Shown in pieces: positions 27,494-37,275 of a stretch of 64,000 nt of DNA (positions within the stretch are counted from its first letter, which is position 1; each line of letters starts with the position of its first letter). The notes beneath the pieces were generated by a model that was not told where the DNA came from, made no database searches, and saw only the letters and a list, made by a program, of their open reading frames with translations. The DNA is from JAVVHH01 sp963848035. GTDB lineage: Bacteria; Pseudomonadota; Alphaproteobacteria; Acetobacterales; Acetobacteraceae. The stretch spans positions 3,968,001-4,032,000 of the forward strand of contig CAWKCD010000001.1 in NCBI GenBank assembly GCA_963848035.1. Reading direction: 5' to 3'. The position numbers and the translations under genes are program-made.

Positions 27494-28786
27494 GGGCATG
27501 CTCTGCGGCAAGCGTTTTGGCGGCATGGGCGAACGCGGTGGCGGCCTGCGCGATGTCGGCTTGGTCGTGCGCGAGCGAGACGTAGATCTTGCCGGCGCTC
27601 TTGAAGATGCCGCGGTCTCGGAGCTGCGCGTTGAAGCGCTTGTTCAAGGCGGCGTCGCCGGTCAGCGTCGCCGCGGTAATCGCGCAGCTGTGCCGCGGTG
27701 AAGATCGCGTCGAACATGGGCGGCTCGCCCGACACCTGCGCCACCAAACCCGCGTCGGCGAGCGCGGTTTCGAGCGCTGAGCGGATCGCGTTTCCGTTGG
27801 CGAACAGGCGCTCGTAGGCGCCGGGGCGCCGCAGGATGGCAAGCGTCGCGACCCCTGCGGCGGCGGCCACCGGGTTGCCGCTGAGCGTGCCGATCTGCGG
27901 CATGAAGCCGGCGCTGCCGACCAGATCACGGTCGAAATGCGCCATGATCTCGGCCCGCCCGGCGATAGCGGCCAGCGGAAATCCGCCGCCGATCACCTTG
28001 CCCAAGGTGCAGATATCGGGCGTGACGCCGTAATATTCCTGCGCGCCGCCGTAGGCGAGGCGGAAGCCGGTGACGACTTCGTCGAAAATCAAGCGGGATG
28101 CCGTATTCTTTGGTGATCGCGCGCAAGCCGGCCAGGAAGCCCGGCACCGGCGGGATCAGCCGCTGCATCGGTTCGACGATCACGCCGGCCAGATCGTCAT
28201 GATGCGCGCGGATCAGATCCTCGGCCGAGGCCAGATCGTTGAACGGCGAGACCAGCATGTGCTCGCGCGCACTGGCGGGGATGCCGGCGGAATCGATCGA
28301 GGGCACCGGGAAATTACCGGGCGATTGCGGCCACAGGCTCATCATCCCGTAATCGCTCATCCCGTGGTAACCGCCCTCGAACTTCAGGATCTTGTCCCGG
28401 CGGCGGTAGGCACGCGCGAGGCGCATGGCATAGGCATCGGCCTCGGTGCCGGAACTGGTGAACCGCACCTGCTCGGCGCAAGCGACGGCATCGACGATCG
28501 CTTCTGCAAGGCGGATGCCGTGTTCGTTCGTGGCGAAGAACGTCGTTCCCTGCGAGACCTGCGCCTGCACCGCTTCGACGACTTCGGGATGGGCATGGCC
28601 GACCAGCATCGGGCCGGAGCCCAGCAGGAAATCGACGTATTCGCGCCCGTTCACGTCCCAGACCCGGCCGGCCTTGCCGGATCGGATGATGCGGTCGGCA
28701 TCCATGTTGCCGAAATGACCCGCGGGCAGCACCCGGCGCGCGGCCTCGCTCAGGTCCTGCTCGATGTCCAGGTTTGCACTCTGCAT
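27486..28786 (-). CDS. Class III aminotransferase, glutamate-1-semialdehyde aminomutase-like (two frameshifts)
   Basis: PLP-dependent aminotransferase or aminomutase, about 432 aa when repaired. N-terminal: LPAGHFGNMD, YVDFLLGSGPMLVGHAHPEV, FTSSGTEADAYAMRLARA. Middle: IFDEVVTGFRLAYGG with the PLP Asp, then LGKVIGGGFPLAA with the Schiff-base Lys. C-terminal: SLAHDQADI. Two net +1 shifts: near 28091-28093 (between GIPL and IFDEV) and near 27669-27674 (between RDYR and ATLTGD). Removing both gives 433 codons including the stop. A good ribosome site (GGAGGTT) precedes the start. It is probably an omega-amino-acid aminotransferase rather than HemL itself, given its setting. Confidence 0.83.
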
Positions 28787-28886
28787 CGGAACCTCCGGAT
28801 TGGATGGACCGAGGCTGGTCGAGATGGGGTGGCGAGTCCAGACCTGGCGCGATAGCGTCGCCGGTCATGAGGGGGAACGGCGCGGA

Positions 28887-30191
28887 ATGAATTTATATCG
28901 CCTATTGGAACAGCGTAGTGCGGAACGCGGCCCGGTGCGGGTCGGCCTGATCGGGGCCGGGAAGTTCGGATCGATGTTCCTTTCCCAAGTGCCGCATACG
29001 CCGGGCTTGGCGGTATCCGCCATCGCCGATCTCGACCCGGCGCGCGCCCGGCAAGCCTGCGCCGTCGTCGGGTGGTCCGCCGAGCGAGCAGCGGCCTGCG
29101 CCTTCGTCGATGACGGCGCCGGGCTGGCGGCGCGCGACGACGTCGACGTAGTGATCGAGGCGACCGGCCATCCGGCGGCGGGGATCGCGCACGCCCGGGC
29201 CGCGATCCGCGCGGGCAAGCATGTCGTCATGGTCAACGTGGAGGCGGACGTGCTGGCCGGGCCGCTGCTGGCGCGCGAGGCGAAGGCGGCGGGTGTGGTG
29301 TATTCGCTGGCCTATGGCGACCAGCCGGCGTTGACGGCGGAACTGGTCGATTGGGCGCGATCCTGCGGCTTCGCGGTCGTTGCGGCCGGGAAAGGGACCA
29401 AATACCTCCCGGCCTATCACCAGGTCACGCCGGACGATGTCTGGAGCCATTACGGCCTCACGCCGCAGGAGGCGCGCGCCGCCGGGATGAACCCGCAAAT
29501 GTTCAACTCGTTCCTCGACGGCACGAAGTCGGCGATCGAGATGGCGGCGATCGCCAACGCCACCGGGCTGTCGGTGCCGAAGGGGGGGCTGCTGTTCCCG
29601 CCCTGCGGCGTCGACGACCTGCCGCATGTCCTGCGGCCGCAGCACGCGGGCGGGCTGCTCGATGGCTCGGGGATGGTCGAGGTGGTTTCGTCGCTGGAGC
29701 GAGACGGGCGCCCGGTGTTCCGCGATCTGCGCTGGGGCGTATACGTCGTGCTCGAGGCGCCGAACGACTACGCCGCGGCGTGCTTCCGGCAATATGGACT
29801 GAAGACCGACGCCAGCGGCCGGTATGCGGCCATGTACAAGCCGTATCACCTGATCGGGCTCGAACTGAACATCTCGGTGCTATCGGCGGCGCTGCGCGGC
29901 GAGGCCACGGGGCAGCCGCTCGGTTTCCGCGGCGACGCGGTGGCTGTCGCAAAACGCGATCTCGCGGCCGGCGAGACGCTGGACGGGGAGGGCGGCTACA
30001 CGGTCTGGGGCCGCCTCATGCCCGCCGCCGACAGCCTCGCGATCGGCGCGCTGCCGATAGGCCTCGCGCACCACGTCCGCCTCACGCAAGCGGTGCCGGC
30101 AGGCAGCGTCGTCACTTGGTCAGTCGTCGCCGAGATGTCCGGCCCGGCCGTCGACGCGCGCCGCGAGATGGAGCGCGCGTTTTCGGCCTAG
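28887..30191 (+). CDS. Homoserine dehydrogenase-like oxidoreductase with C-terminal SAF domain (COG4091 type)
   Basis: 434 aa protein. The N-terminal Rossmann fold shows VGLIGAGKFGSMF near residue 20, followed by VDVVIEATGHPAAG and KHVVMVNVEADV. The C-terminal region (about 340-420) has the SAF-like pattern VAKRDLAAGETLDGEGGYTV and LTQAVPAGSVVTW. This fusion is typical of predicted homoserine-dehydrogenase-like sugar-acid enzymes. ATG at 28887 follows GAGGGGG at a longer-than-usual distance. Divergent from the aminotransferase at 28786. Substrate not known. Confidence 0.85.
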   Translation: MNLYRLLEQRSAERGPVRVGLIGAGKFGSMFLSQVPHTPGLAVSAIADLDPARARQACAVVGWSAERAAACAFVDDGAGLAARDDVDVVIEATGHPAAGIAHARAAIRAGKHVVMVNVEADVLAGPLLAREAKAAGVVYSLAYGDQPALTAELVDWARSCGFAVVAAGKGTKYLPAYHQVTPDDVWSHYGLTPQEARAAGMNPQMFNSFLDGTKSAIEMAAIANATGLSVPKGGLLFPPCGVDDLPHVLRPQHAGGLLDGSGMVEVVSSLERDGRPVFRDLRWGVYVVLEAPNDYAAACFRQYGLKTDASGRYAAMYKPYHLIGLELNISVLSAALRGEATGQPLGFRGDAVAVAKRDLAAGETLDGEGGYTVWGRLMPAADSLAIGALPIGLAHHVRLTQAVPAGSVVTWSVVAEMSGPAVDARREMERAFSA

Positions 30192-30200
30192 GTCGTTGCT

Positions 30201-32345
30201 CTAGGCGCGGCGGAGATCCTGGTCGCCGATCGGCAGCGTGCGGATGCGCTTGCCGGTCGCGGCGAAGATCGCGTTCAGCACCGCCGGCGAGGCGACCGCG
30301 ATGGTCGGCTCGCCCACCCCGCCCCAGAACCCGCCGGACGGCGCAATCACCGTGTCCACCACCGGCATGTCCGACATCCGCGCGACACGGTAGGTGTCGA
30401 AATTGCCCTGCACGACATGGCCCTGCTCGACGGTGATCTCGGAATACAGCAGCGCCGACAGGCCGTAGACGAAGGACCCTTCCACCTGCGCCCGCACCGC
30501 GTCCGGATTGACCACATGGCCCGGATCGGTGCCGGCGGTGATCTTGAGGATCTTCAGCACGCCTTTGTCGGACACCGAGACCTCCGCGACCGCGGCGGTG
30601 TAGCTGCCGTAGCCGTAATTCGTCGCCAGCCCGCGGAACACCCCAGGCGCCGTCGGCGTGCCCCAGCCAGCCTGCTTCGCCGTCGCGTTCAGGATCGCCA
30701 GGTGCTTCGGATTGCGCGCCATGATGCCCTGGCGGAACTCGAGCGGGTCCCGCCCGGCCGCATGCGCCAACTCGTCCATGAAGCACTCGAGATAGACCGC
30801 ATTCTGGTTGAGGTTGACGCCGCGCCAGGGCCCGACCGGCACGTGCGTGTTGCGCATCGCGTATTCGATCTGGAAATTGGGTATGGCGAGATAGCCGAAT
30901 TCGTCCGCGCCCAAGCCCCTGCAGCTGCCGCATGTCCACGCCCGGCGGATTGCCATCCGGGCGCAGCCACGCATTGATGCTCTGCCCGGAGACGCGCATG
31001 CGCAGCGCCGTGAGCTGGCCGTTGCCGTCGATCCCGCCCTCGAGCTTGCACATGCTGATCGGGCGGAAGAAATCGTGGTGCATGTCCTCTTCGCGCGACC
31101 ACAGCAGCTTGACCGGGCGGCCCGGCAGTTGCTTGGCCAGCAGCACGGCATAGCGCGTGTAGTCCTGCTGCCCGCGCCGGCCGAAGCCGCCGCCGACCAG
31201 GAACTTGTTCACCTTCACCGCCGAGAGCTTCAGCCCTGAAGCCTCGGCCGCCGCCGCCAACGCCGCATCGCCGTTCTGCGTCCCGACCCAGATCTCGCAA
31301 CGGTCACCATCTACCAGCGCGGTGCAGTTCATCGGTTCGAGCGTCGCGTGATTGAGGAACGGCGTGCCGTACGTCGCCTCGATCCGCTTGGCGCTGCCCG
31401 CCAGCCCGGCGGCCACGTCGCCGGCACGATGGCCGACGCCGGCATCGTCTGCGGTCAGCCCCTCCTGCATGTGCGTGCCGATCGTCGGCACTCGAGACCG
31501 CGCCGTTCGGCGTCTCGCTCCAGCTTATCGGCAGCTTTTTCAGCGCCGCATTAGCCTGCCACCACGTATCGGCCACGACCGCCACGGCCTCGTCGCCGAG
31601 CGCAACGACAGCCTTGATGCCGGGCATCGACTTGACCGCATCGGCATCGAAGCGGACCAGCTTAGCGCCGAATACCGGGCTCTGCGCCAACGAGGCCGAG
31701 AGCATGCCCGGCAGCCGAACGTCGATCGCGTACTGCGCCGAGCCGTTGAGCTTTCCGGGCGTGTCGAGCCGCGGCAGCGGTTTGCCGATGATGCGCCACT
31801 CGGATTCCGGCTTGAGCGTCACCTTGGTCGGCACCGGCAATTGCGCCGCCGCCTCGGCCAACTCGCCGTAGCGCAGCTTGCGGTCCCCCGCGATCACCGC
31901 GCCCCTCGCTCGTCCGCAACGACGCCGCCGGCACGCCCAGGCGCTGCGCCGCCGCCTCCAGCAACATCGCCCGCGCCACCGCGCCGCCCTCGCGCACGTA
32001 GTCGACCGAGGTCCGCAAGCCGCGGCTGCCGCCGGTCGACATGTCGCCCCAGGCATGTTTGTTGGCGAAGTTCGCGTCTGGCGAGACGAAGTCGAGCCGC
32101 ACCTTGGACCAGTCGGCATCGAGCTCCTCGGCGACGAGCTGCGCCAATCCGGTCGAAGTCCCTTGTCCCATCTCTGTGCGGGCGATCCGGATCGTGGTGG
32201 TGTCGTCCGGGTCGATCACGACCCAGATGCCTAGCGACCGCGCCGACGCCGCCTGCGCAGCGGCCCGGCGCGGAAAACCCCAGCCCAGCACGAAGCCGGA
32301 CGCGCCGGCAGCGACGAGGAAATGGCGGCGCTCGATCGAGGGCAT
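30201..32345 (-). CDS. Xanthine-dehydrogenase-family molybdopterin-binding subunit, IorB-like (three frameshifts)
   Basis: Large molybdenum-hydroxylase subunit related to isoquinoline 1-oxidoreductase beta chain, 713 aa when repaired. The N-terminus carries a Tat-type signal (ERRHFLVAAGASG), so the folded enzyme is likely exported. Motifs: TEMGQGTSTGLAQLVAEE, WGDMSTGGSRG, VGGGFGRRGQQD, GPWRGVNLNQNAVYLE, SGGFWGGVGEPTIA. Net +1 shifts lie near 31899-31905, 31486-31488 and 30907-30913; removing one base at each restores a continuous chain. The 2Fe-2S partner (IorA) is not adjacent. Electron acceptor and substrate unknown. Confidence 0.82.
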
Positions 32346-32398
32346 GGACGACGCTCCCAACAATTTTGTCCCAGCAGAGTGTCAGAACCAGGCTGGGT

Positions 32399-32408
32399 TG
32401 TCGCGACA
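32399..32408. promoter_or_regulatory. Perfect 10-bp palindrome in the divergent intergenic region
   Basis: TGTCGCGACA lies in the 142-base gap between the IorB-like gene (minus) and the FAD oxidoreductase gene (plus), where a shared operator would sit. No regulator gene adjoins it. A 10-base palindrome can occur by chance in GC-rich DNA, so this is only a candidate operator. Confidence 0.2.
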
Positions 32409-32487
32409 CATCTTGGGTGCTGAAATCGACCCGGGCGCGCGAGATCGAGGAGAGCGGCGGCATGTCGAGCGACGTCGGGAGTGCGGA

Positions 32488-33810
32488 ATGACGCCGTCAC
32501 AGCCCTACTGGTGGGACGCGGCGCCCCCACGCTCGCTGCCGCCGGCGCCCGTGGCGCCGACCTGCGACGTCGCGATCGTCGGCGCCGGGTATACCGGGCT
32601 TTCCGCGGCGATCGCGCTCGCGCGGGCAGGGCGCTCCGTCCAGGTGTTCGACAAGCAGCGGCCCGGCGAAGGCGCGTCCACCCGAAACGGCGGCATAACC
32701 AGCGGCAACATCCGCCCGAGCCACGCGTCGCTGGTCCGCCGCCTCGGTCAGGCCCGGGCCGATGCCATCTTCGCCGAGGCCAAGACGGCCCGAGAAGATC
32801 TCTACCGCTTCATCGCCGAGGAGGCGATCGACTGCGATTTCAGCCAGGTCGGCCGCTTTTCCGGCGCTGCCGCGCCCGCTGCCTACGAGGCCGGCGCGCG
32901 CGAAGCGGAGCGCCTGCGTCGGACGCTGGGCATCGAAGCCTACGCCGTGTCGCGCTCGGAGCAGCGCGGGTGGCTCGGCTCCGATTATTTCCATGGCGGC
33001 AACGTCCGCATGGACATCGGCGGGATCGACCCGGCCAAGCTCTTCGCCGAGATGCTCCGGCTCGCGCTGGCGGCCGGCGCGGTGGTCCATGGCGAGACCG
33101 CCGTGACCGGCATCCGTGCCGATGGCGACCAGCACGAGGTCGCGACCTCGCACGGCGCGACGCGGGCGCGTCACGTGATCACCGGGTCAAACGGCTATAC
33201 CGACGGCTCCGACAAATGGCTGCGGCGACGGCTGGTGCCGGTGCGCAGCCGGATCATCGCCACCGGCCCGATCTCGCCCAACCTGATGAACGTATTGATG
33301 CCGCGCCGGATGATGGTGAGCAACTCACGCGCGAGCCACTACTACTACCGCCCATCGCCTGACGGCACGCGCGTTCTGTTCGGCGGCCGAGACGGCACCA
33401 TCGCCGGCGACCCGGCCTGGCCGAACGCCATGCTGCGCGACGCCATGCTGCAGGTCTTCCCGGAGCTGGCCGACACGCCGATCACCCATAGCTGGTTCGG
33501 CAGCGTGGCGATGAACCGCGACATGGTGCCGCGCATCTTCAGCAGGCGGGGGGTGCGTTACGCCGCGGGGTATTGCGGCTCAGGGACGGTGTGGGCGCGC
33601 TGGGCGGGGCAGAAAGCGGCGTGGCAGATCTTGGCCGAAGACCGCGGCCAGTCGGCGCTCGATTTCCGCCCGCCGGCTGCGGTGCCGTTCTACAACGGGA
33701 CGCCATGGTTCATGCCGGCGGTGTTCGGCTGGATGACGTTCAAGGATCGCCGCATCGCAAAGGAACGGGCGCGCCTCGCCGCCCAGCAAACCGGAGCCAA
33801 GCCGCCATGA
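32488..33810 (+). CDS. FAD-dependent oxidoreductase (DAO family)
   Basis: 440 aa amine/amino-acid oxidase-like flavoprotein (D-amino-acid oxidase fold; PuuB-like). FAD motif VAIVGAGYTGLSAAIALARAG near residue 28, then RNGGITSGNIRPSHASL, FHGGNVRMDIGG near 170, and the C-terminal GYCGSGTVWARWAGQKAA near 360. Typical substrates are N-methylated or gamma-glutamylated amines. Its stop overlaps the next start (ATGA), so it is coupled to the binding-protein-like gene at 33807. Confidence 0.88.
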   Translation: MTPSQPYWWDAAPPRSLPPAPVAPTCDVAIVGAGYTGLSAAIALARAGRSVQVFDKQRPGEGASTRNGGITSGNIRPSHASLVRRLGQARADAIFAEAKTAREDLYRFIAEEAIDCDFSQVGRFSGAAAPAAYEAGAREAERLRRTLGIEAYAVSRSEQRGWLGSDYFHGGNVRMDIGGIDPAKLFAEMLRLALAAGAVVHGETAVTGIRADGDQHEVATSHGATRARHVITGSNGYTDGSDKWLRRRLVPVRSRIIATGPISPNLMNVLMPRRMMVSNSRASHYYYRPSPDGTRVLFGGRDGTIAGDPAWPNAMLRDAMLQVFPELADTPITHSWFGSVAMNRDMVPRIFSRRGVRYAAGYCGSGTVWARWAGQKAAWQILAEDRGQSALDFRPPAAVPFYNGTPWFMPAVFGWMTFKDRRIAKERARLAAQQTGAKPP

Positions 33811-34772
33811 CCGACATCACGCTGACCTGCGCGAACTACGTCAGGCAGATGCCGCTGGTGAGCGGAGAGGTCGGCATGGCCGGCGGCACGCTGCGGCTGC
33901 GGCTCAGCGAGGGCGGCTCTTGGCCCAGCCGCGCCGCCATGCTGCGTGACGCGCTGGCCGACCCGAGCGTCGCCGGCGGCGAGGCATCGATGGGGGTGCA
34001 CCTGAACCGGATCGACCGCGGTGATCGTTCCTACGTCGCCCTGCCGGTGTTCGTGCTGCGCAACTTCACGGCGCGCGACCTGTTCGTCCGCCAGGGCTCG
34101 CCGATCACCACGGTCGAGCAACTCGCGGGCAAGCGCGTCGGCATGTATAGCTGGACCGCCAGCGGCTCGATCTGGTACCGGCACTTCCTCGCCTGGGCCG
34201 GGCTGGACCCGCTGTCGCTGCGCTGGTGGATCGGCGAGATCGACAAGGCGTATGCCCCTCGGATCGACGCGTCCTTGCCGGACGGCATCGCCCGCGCCGA
34301 GCGGCCACTGTCGGACATGCTGATCGACGGCGAGCTGGACGCGATCTACAGCCCCTCGCTCCCGCTGCGCTACGACGCCGTCCAGGGACCGATCGTCCGG
34401 TTGCTGCCGGACTATCGGGCGACCGAGCTGCGCTACTTCAGGCAGACCGGGGTCTTCCCGCCGCAACATCTGGTCGTTCTCCGGCGAGAGGTTTGGGAAA
34501 CCGACCGGTCGCTCGCGCGCCGGGTCACCGACGCGTTCGTCCGGTGCGAGGCGGCGGTGACCGACGCGTTGCGCGGCTTCCCCTATGCCTCGCCCTGGTT
34601 CGAGGCGGAGCAGGAGCGATCCACGCTCGACGTCGGGCCGTCGGTCTATGCGCACGGTCTCGAGGAGAACCGTGCCGCGCTGCAGCAATTCGCAGCCATG
34701 GCGCACCGTCTCGGCCTGACCTCGCGAGAGGTCCAGGTCGACGACTATTTCGCGGAGTACCTCGAGAGCTGA
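33807..34772 (+). CDS. Substrate-binding-protein-like, 4,5-dihydroxyphthalate decarboxylase-related protein
   Basis: 321 aa. It has the fold pattern of NMT1/THI5-like periplasmic proteins but no signal peptide, as in the 4,5-dihydroxyphthalate decarboxylase branch. Segments: VALPVFVLRNFTARDLFV near residue 75, LAGKRVGMYSWTASGSIWYR near 107, and FPPQHLVVLRREVWE near 220. The lack of an export signal argues for a cytoplasmic enzyme over a receptor. Coupled to the FAD oxidoreductase by a four-base overlap. Confidence 0.7.
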   Translation: MTDITLTCANYVRQMPLVSGEVGMAGGTLRLRLSEGGSWPSRAAMLRDALADPSVAGGEASMGVHLNRIDRGDRSYVALPVFVLRNFTARDLFVRQGSPITTVEQLAGKRVGMYSWTASGSIWYRHFLAWAGLDPLSLRWWIGEIDKAYAPRIDASLPDGIARAERPLSDMLIDGELDAIYSPSLPLRYDAVQGPIVRLLPDYRATELRYFRQTGVFPPQHLVVLRREVWETDRSLARRVTDAFVRCEAAVTDALRGFPYASPWFEAEQERSTLDVGPSVYAHGLEENRAALQQFAAMAHRLGLTSREVQVDDYFAEYLES

Positions 34773-34782
34773 CCGCCCGGGG

Positions 34783-35673
34783 TCAGGGCTTCATCCCCGT
34801 GATCGAGGCGGACATCGCGCGCGGATCGCGCGACGGCCAGCGGCCCGCATCGACCAGGCCGATGAAATCGCCGACGATCGCATTGAACATGTCCGGCGCC
34901 TCGAGATTGATCGTATGGCCGCAATTCGGCATGACCGCGAGCGCCGCGGTCGGGATGGTCCGCTTCATCAGCAAACCCGGCGCGAGACACGGCCAATCCT
35001 CGTCGCCGGTCAGGATCAGGGTTGGAACCGTCAGCGCGGCCATCTCCTCGGTGAGGTGATACAGTGAAGGGCGTTCGCGCTGGCATCCGAGCTGCGTGTT
35101 CGCCGATCCCAGGGCCGAGTGTTCCGCGAGCTGCGCCTTGAACACGGCGAAGCCCCGCGGATCCTTCGCCTCGAACTGCACCCGGGTCGGGCCGTGCGCA
35201 TAGCGGTCCGCGAACACTGCCATGCCGTCTCGGCGCAGCGCGGCGACGATCGAGTCCGCTTCCGCGCGGAACACGTCCCGCCTCTCCGGCTCGGCGCCAT
35301 AGCCGCACCCGGCGACGCAGAGCGAGAGCGCTCGTCCGGGGTGGCGGAACCCGAAATGCAGCGTCGCGAAGCCGCCCATGGAGAGCCCGCAGACATGCGC
35401 GCGCTCGATGCCGAGATGGTCCAGGACCGCAAGGATATCGTCGGCGGCGCGGCCCTGGTTGTACGACAACAGGCTCTCCGGGATGTCCGACGGCGGGTAG
35501 CCGCGCGCACCATAGGTGATCGCGCGGTATTGGCGCCCGAAATGCCGCATTTGGGGCTCCCAGCTGCGGTGGTCGCCGGCGAATTCGTGCACGAAGATCA
35601 ACGGCGTGCCGCTGCCGGTCTCCTCGTAGTGGAGGCGCACGCCGTCATCGGTGGTGGCAAAGGGCATCGTCAT
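34783..35673 (-). CDS. Alpha/beta fold hydrolase
   Basis: 296 aa serine hydrolase. Oxyanion-hole region FVHEFAGDHRSWEPQM near residue 27; nucleophile elbow GLSMGG near 95; catalytic Asp likely in LTGDEDWP near 225; catalytic His in CGHTINLE near 255. It resembles 3-oxoadipate enol-lactonase and carboxylesterases. No signal peptide. The stop lies ten bases from that of the convergent gene at 34772. It might open a lactone or C-C bond in the surrounding catabolic island. Confidence 0.88.
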   Translation of the reverse strand: MTMPFATTDDGVRLHYEETGSGTPLIFVHEFAGDHRSWEPQMRHFGRQYRAITYGARGYPPSDIPESLLSYNQGRAADDILAVLDHLGIERAHVCGLSMGGFATLHFGFRHPGRALSLCVAGCGYGAEPERRDVFRAEADSIVAALRRDGMAVFADRYAHGPTRVQFEAKDPRGFAVFKAQLAEHSALGSANTQLGCQRERPSLYHLTEEMAALTVPTLILTGDEDWPCLAPGLLMKRTIPTAALAVMPNCGHTINLEAPDMFNAIVGDFIGLVDAGRWPSRDPRAMSASITGMKP

Positions 35674-35814
35674 TCATTCCGCGTTCTGGGCCGCGATAGG
35701 ATGAGGCCGCTTCGGTGGTGACGCAATCGACGCCTTCGGTTGCTCCGCGCCCGATCTCCGCTATGTCAGGCCCGGCCGGGCGTCCCAGAACCAGCCCGAA
35801 TCGGAGAACGTCCC

Positions 35815-36546
35815 ATGCAGCGTGCCGCCTTCATCACCGGCTCAGGTAAGAACATCGGGCGAGCGATCGCGCTGAAACTCGCGCAGGCGGGCGTCAACGT
35901 CGTGCTCAACGGCCGGTCGGACGAGGCTGCCTGCGCATCGGTGGCAGACGAGGCACGCGCGCACGGGGTTTCGGCGCATGTGCTGATGGGCGATGTCGGC
36001 AAGGTCGAGGACGCCAAGCGCCTGGCCGCCGCCGCGCTGGAGCGGTTCGGCACGATCGACATCCTGGTCAACAATGCGGGCTTGCGGCCGCACGGCTCGC
36101 TGCTGACGATGAGCGACGAGCAGTGGATGACGGTCATGAACGTCAACCTGAACGCCTGCTTTTGGCTCTCGCGAGCATTCCTGCCGGGGATGATCGAGCG
36201 GCGTTGGGGCAGGATCGTCAACTTCGCCGGCATGTATGCGATGCGCGGCGCTGCCGAGCACGCCCCGATCTCGGCAGCCAAACATGGCGGCTGGGGGCTG
36301 GCCAAGTCGATCGCCAACGAGTTCGGTCCGCACGGGATCACGGCGAACAGCGTCTCGCCCGGGCCGATCCGCGTCGATGGCGAGGAGCTGGCCGATACGT
36401 CCGAGCAGGGAGCCCGGCACCGCGTCCCGCTCGGCCGCACCGGCTTGCCGTCGGAAGTCGCCGCCTTGGTCGCGCTGCTCTGCTCGGATGAAGGCGGGTT
36501 CATCTCGGGCCAGATGCTCGCCGTTAACGGCGGCGCGCAGACCTAG
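35815..36546 (+). CDS. SDR-family protein lacking the catalytic Ser and Tyr
   Basis: 243 aa with clear SDR architecture: FITGSGKNIGRAIA at the N-terminus, LVNNAGLRPHG near residue 85, NVNLNACFW, GPHGITANSVSPGPI and the end motif MLAVNGG. The active site is unusual. Where YSAAK is expected the sequence reads ISAAK, and the Ser 13 residues earlier is Gly in FAGMY. The Lys is kept. It may have lost dehydrogenase activity or use another mechanism. The start has GGAG upstream. Its TAG overlaps the opposite-strand TAG of the methyltransferase within a CTAG. Confidence 0.85.
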   Translation: MQRAAFITGSGKNIGRAIALKLAQAGVNVVLNGRSDEAACASVADEARAHGVSAHVLMGDVGKVEDAKRLAAAALERFGTIDILVNNAGLRPHGSLLTMSDEQWMTVMNVNLNACFWLSRAFLPGMIERRWGRIVNFAGMYAMRGAAEHAPISAAKHGGWGLAKSIANEFGPHGITANSVSPGPIRVDGEELADTSEQGARHRVPLGRTGLPSEVAALVALLCSDEGGFISGQMLAVNGGAQT

Positions 36547-37163
36547 AGCGTGTGGCCCACCACCGCCCAGAGCGGGTCACCGCGCTCGGGCAGGTGGCTG
36601 CGCCCGCGGATGTCGACGAACCCGGCTTCGCGCATGTAGGCGCCGACGAGGCGCTGCTGGTCGGCGCCGGCGAGCGACTGCCAGATCGCCACCGCTTTGG
36701 TCGGGAAGCAGCGGTTGCTGAACGACACGACGAAGGGCGCGCCGGGCCGCAGCACGCGCCCGACCTCGAGAAATACGTCGACCGGACGCTGCAGATACTG
36801 CACCGAGACGCACAAGCACGCCGCGTCGAAGGCGCCAGTCTCGAGCGGCAGAGTGGGCGAGGCGTTCAGATCCTGCACGAGGCGCTGAGTCAATCTCGGA
36901 TTGGCTGCGAGCTCAGCGTCGTTCATCCCGAGGCCCGTCACGCCGGCATAGTCGACCTCTTCGGGCAGGTGGCTCACCCAACTGCTCATGAGGTCCAACA
37001 GCGTGCCGGCCGCCGGCAGCGTCTCGCGATAGAGCTGCGTCACCGCGGCGATCGCGCCGTCGTCGATATGTGTGACGAAGCGCGGTTGCGCATAAAACGC
37101 CCGGTCCGGCGAGCGGTCCAGCTTATCGAAAGCGGCGGCGGGGAGACCTGGAAGCTGCGGCAT
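36543..37163 (-). CDS. Class I SAM-dependent methyltransferase-like protein
   Basis: 206 aa Rossmann-like methyltransferase (type 11 group). The glycine-rich SAM loop is replaced by LLDLMSSWVSHLP near residue 55; GLGMNDAELAANPRL and FDAACLCVSVQYLQRPVDV near 105-123 are typical of this subgroup; VSFSNRCFP follows. ATG at 37163 was chosen, since upstream in-frame sequence is Arg-rich. An inverted repeat lies directly upstream of the start. Substrate unknown. Confidence 0.8.
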   Translation of the reverse strand: MPQLPGLPAAAFDKLDRSPDRAFYAQPRFVTHIDDGAIAAVTQLYRETLPAAGTLLDLMSSWVSHLPEEVDYAGVTGLGMNDAELAANPRLTQRLVQDLNASPTLPLETGAFDAACLCVSVQYLQRPVDVFLEVGRVLRPGAPFVVSFSNRCFPTKAVAIWQSLAGADQQRLVGAYMREAGFVDIRGRSHLPERGDPLWAVVGHTL

Positions 37164-37187
37164 GTCCGCGATATGTGTCGTGCGGAC
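37164..37187. repeat. Inverted repeat (6-bp arms) at the methyltransferase start, possible operator
   Basis: GTCCGC and GCGGAC are separated by 12 bases, next to the methyltransferase ATG and in the shared region with the small HTH gene at 37276. It could be an operator for that HTH protein or a 5'-UTR hairpin. The match is short and unproven. Confidence 0.25.
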
Positions 37188-37275
37188 TGCCTGCAAAGCC
37201 CGGTTGTCTGGCCGCAGGACTTGCCTCCGGGCGCGTCTGGTGGTCAGAGAGCGCCGCACGATCAGGATAACTGCC

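Noticed and set aside
34770..34785. TGACC-GGTCA hairpin as bidirectional terminator
   Set aside because: Five-base stem without T-runs; the palindrome arises from the two facing stop codons.
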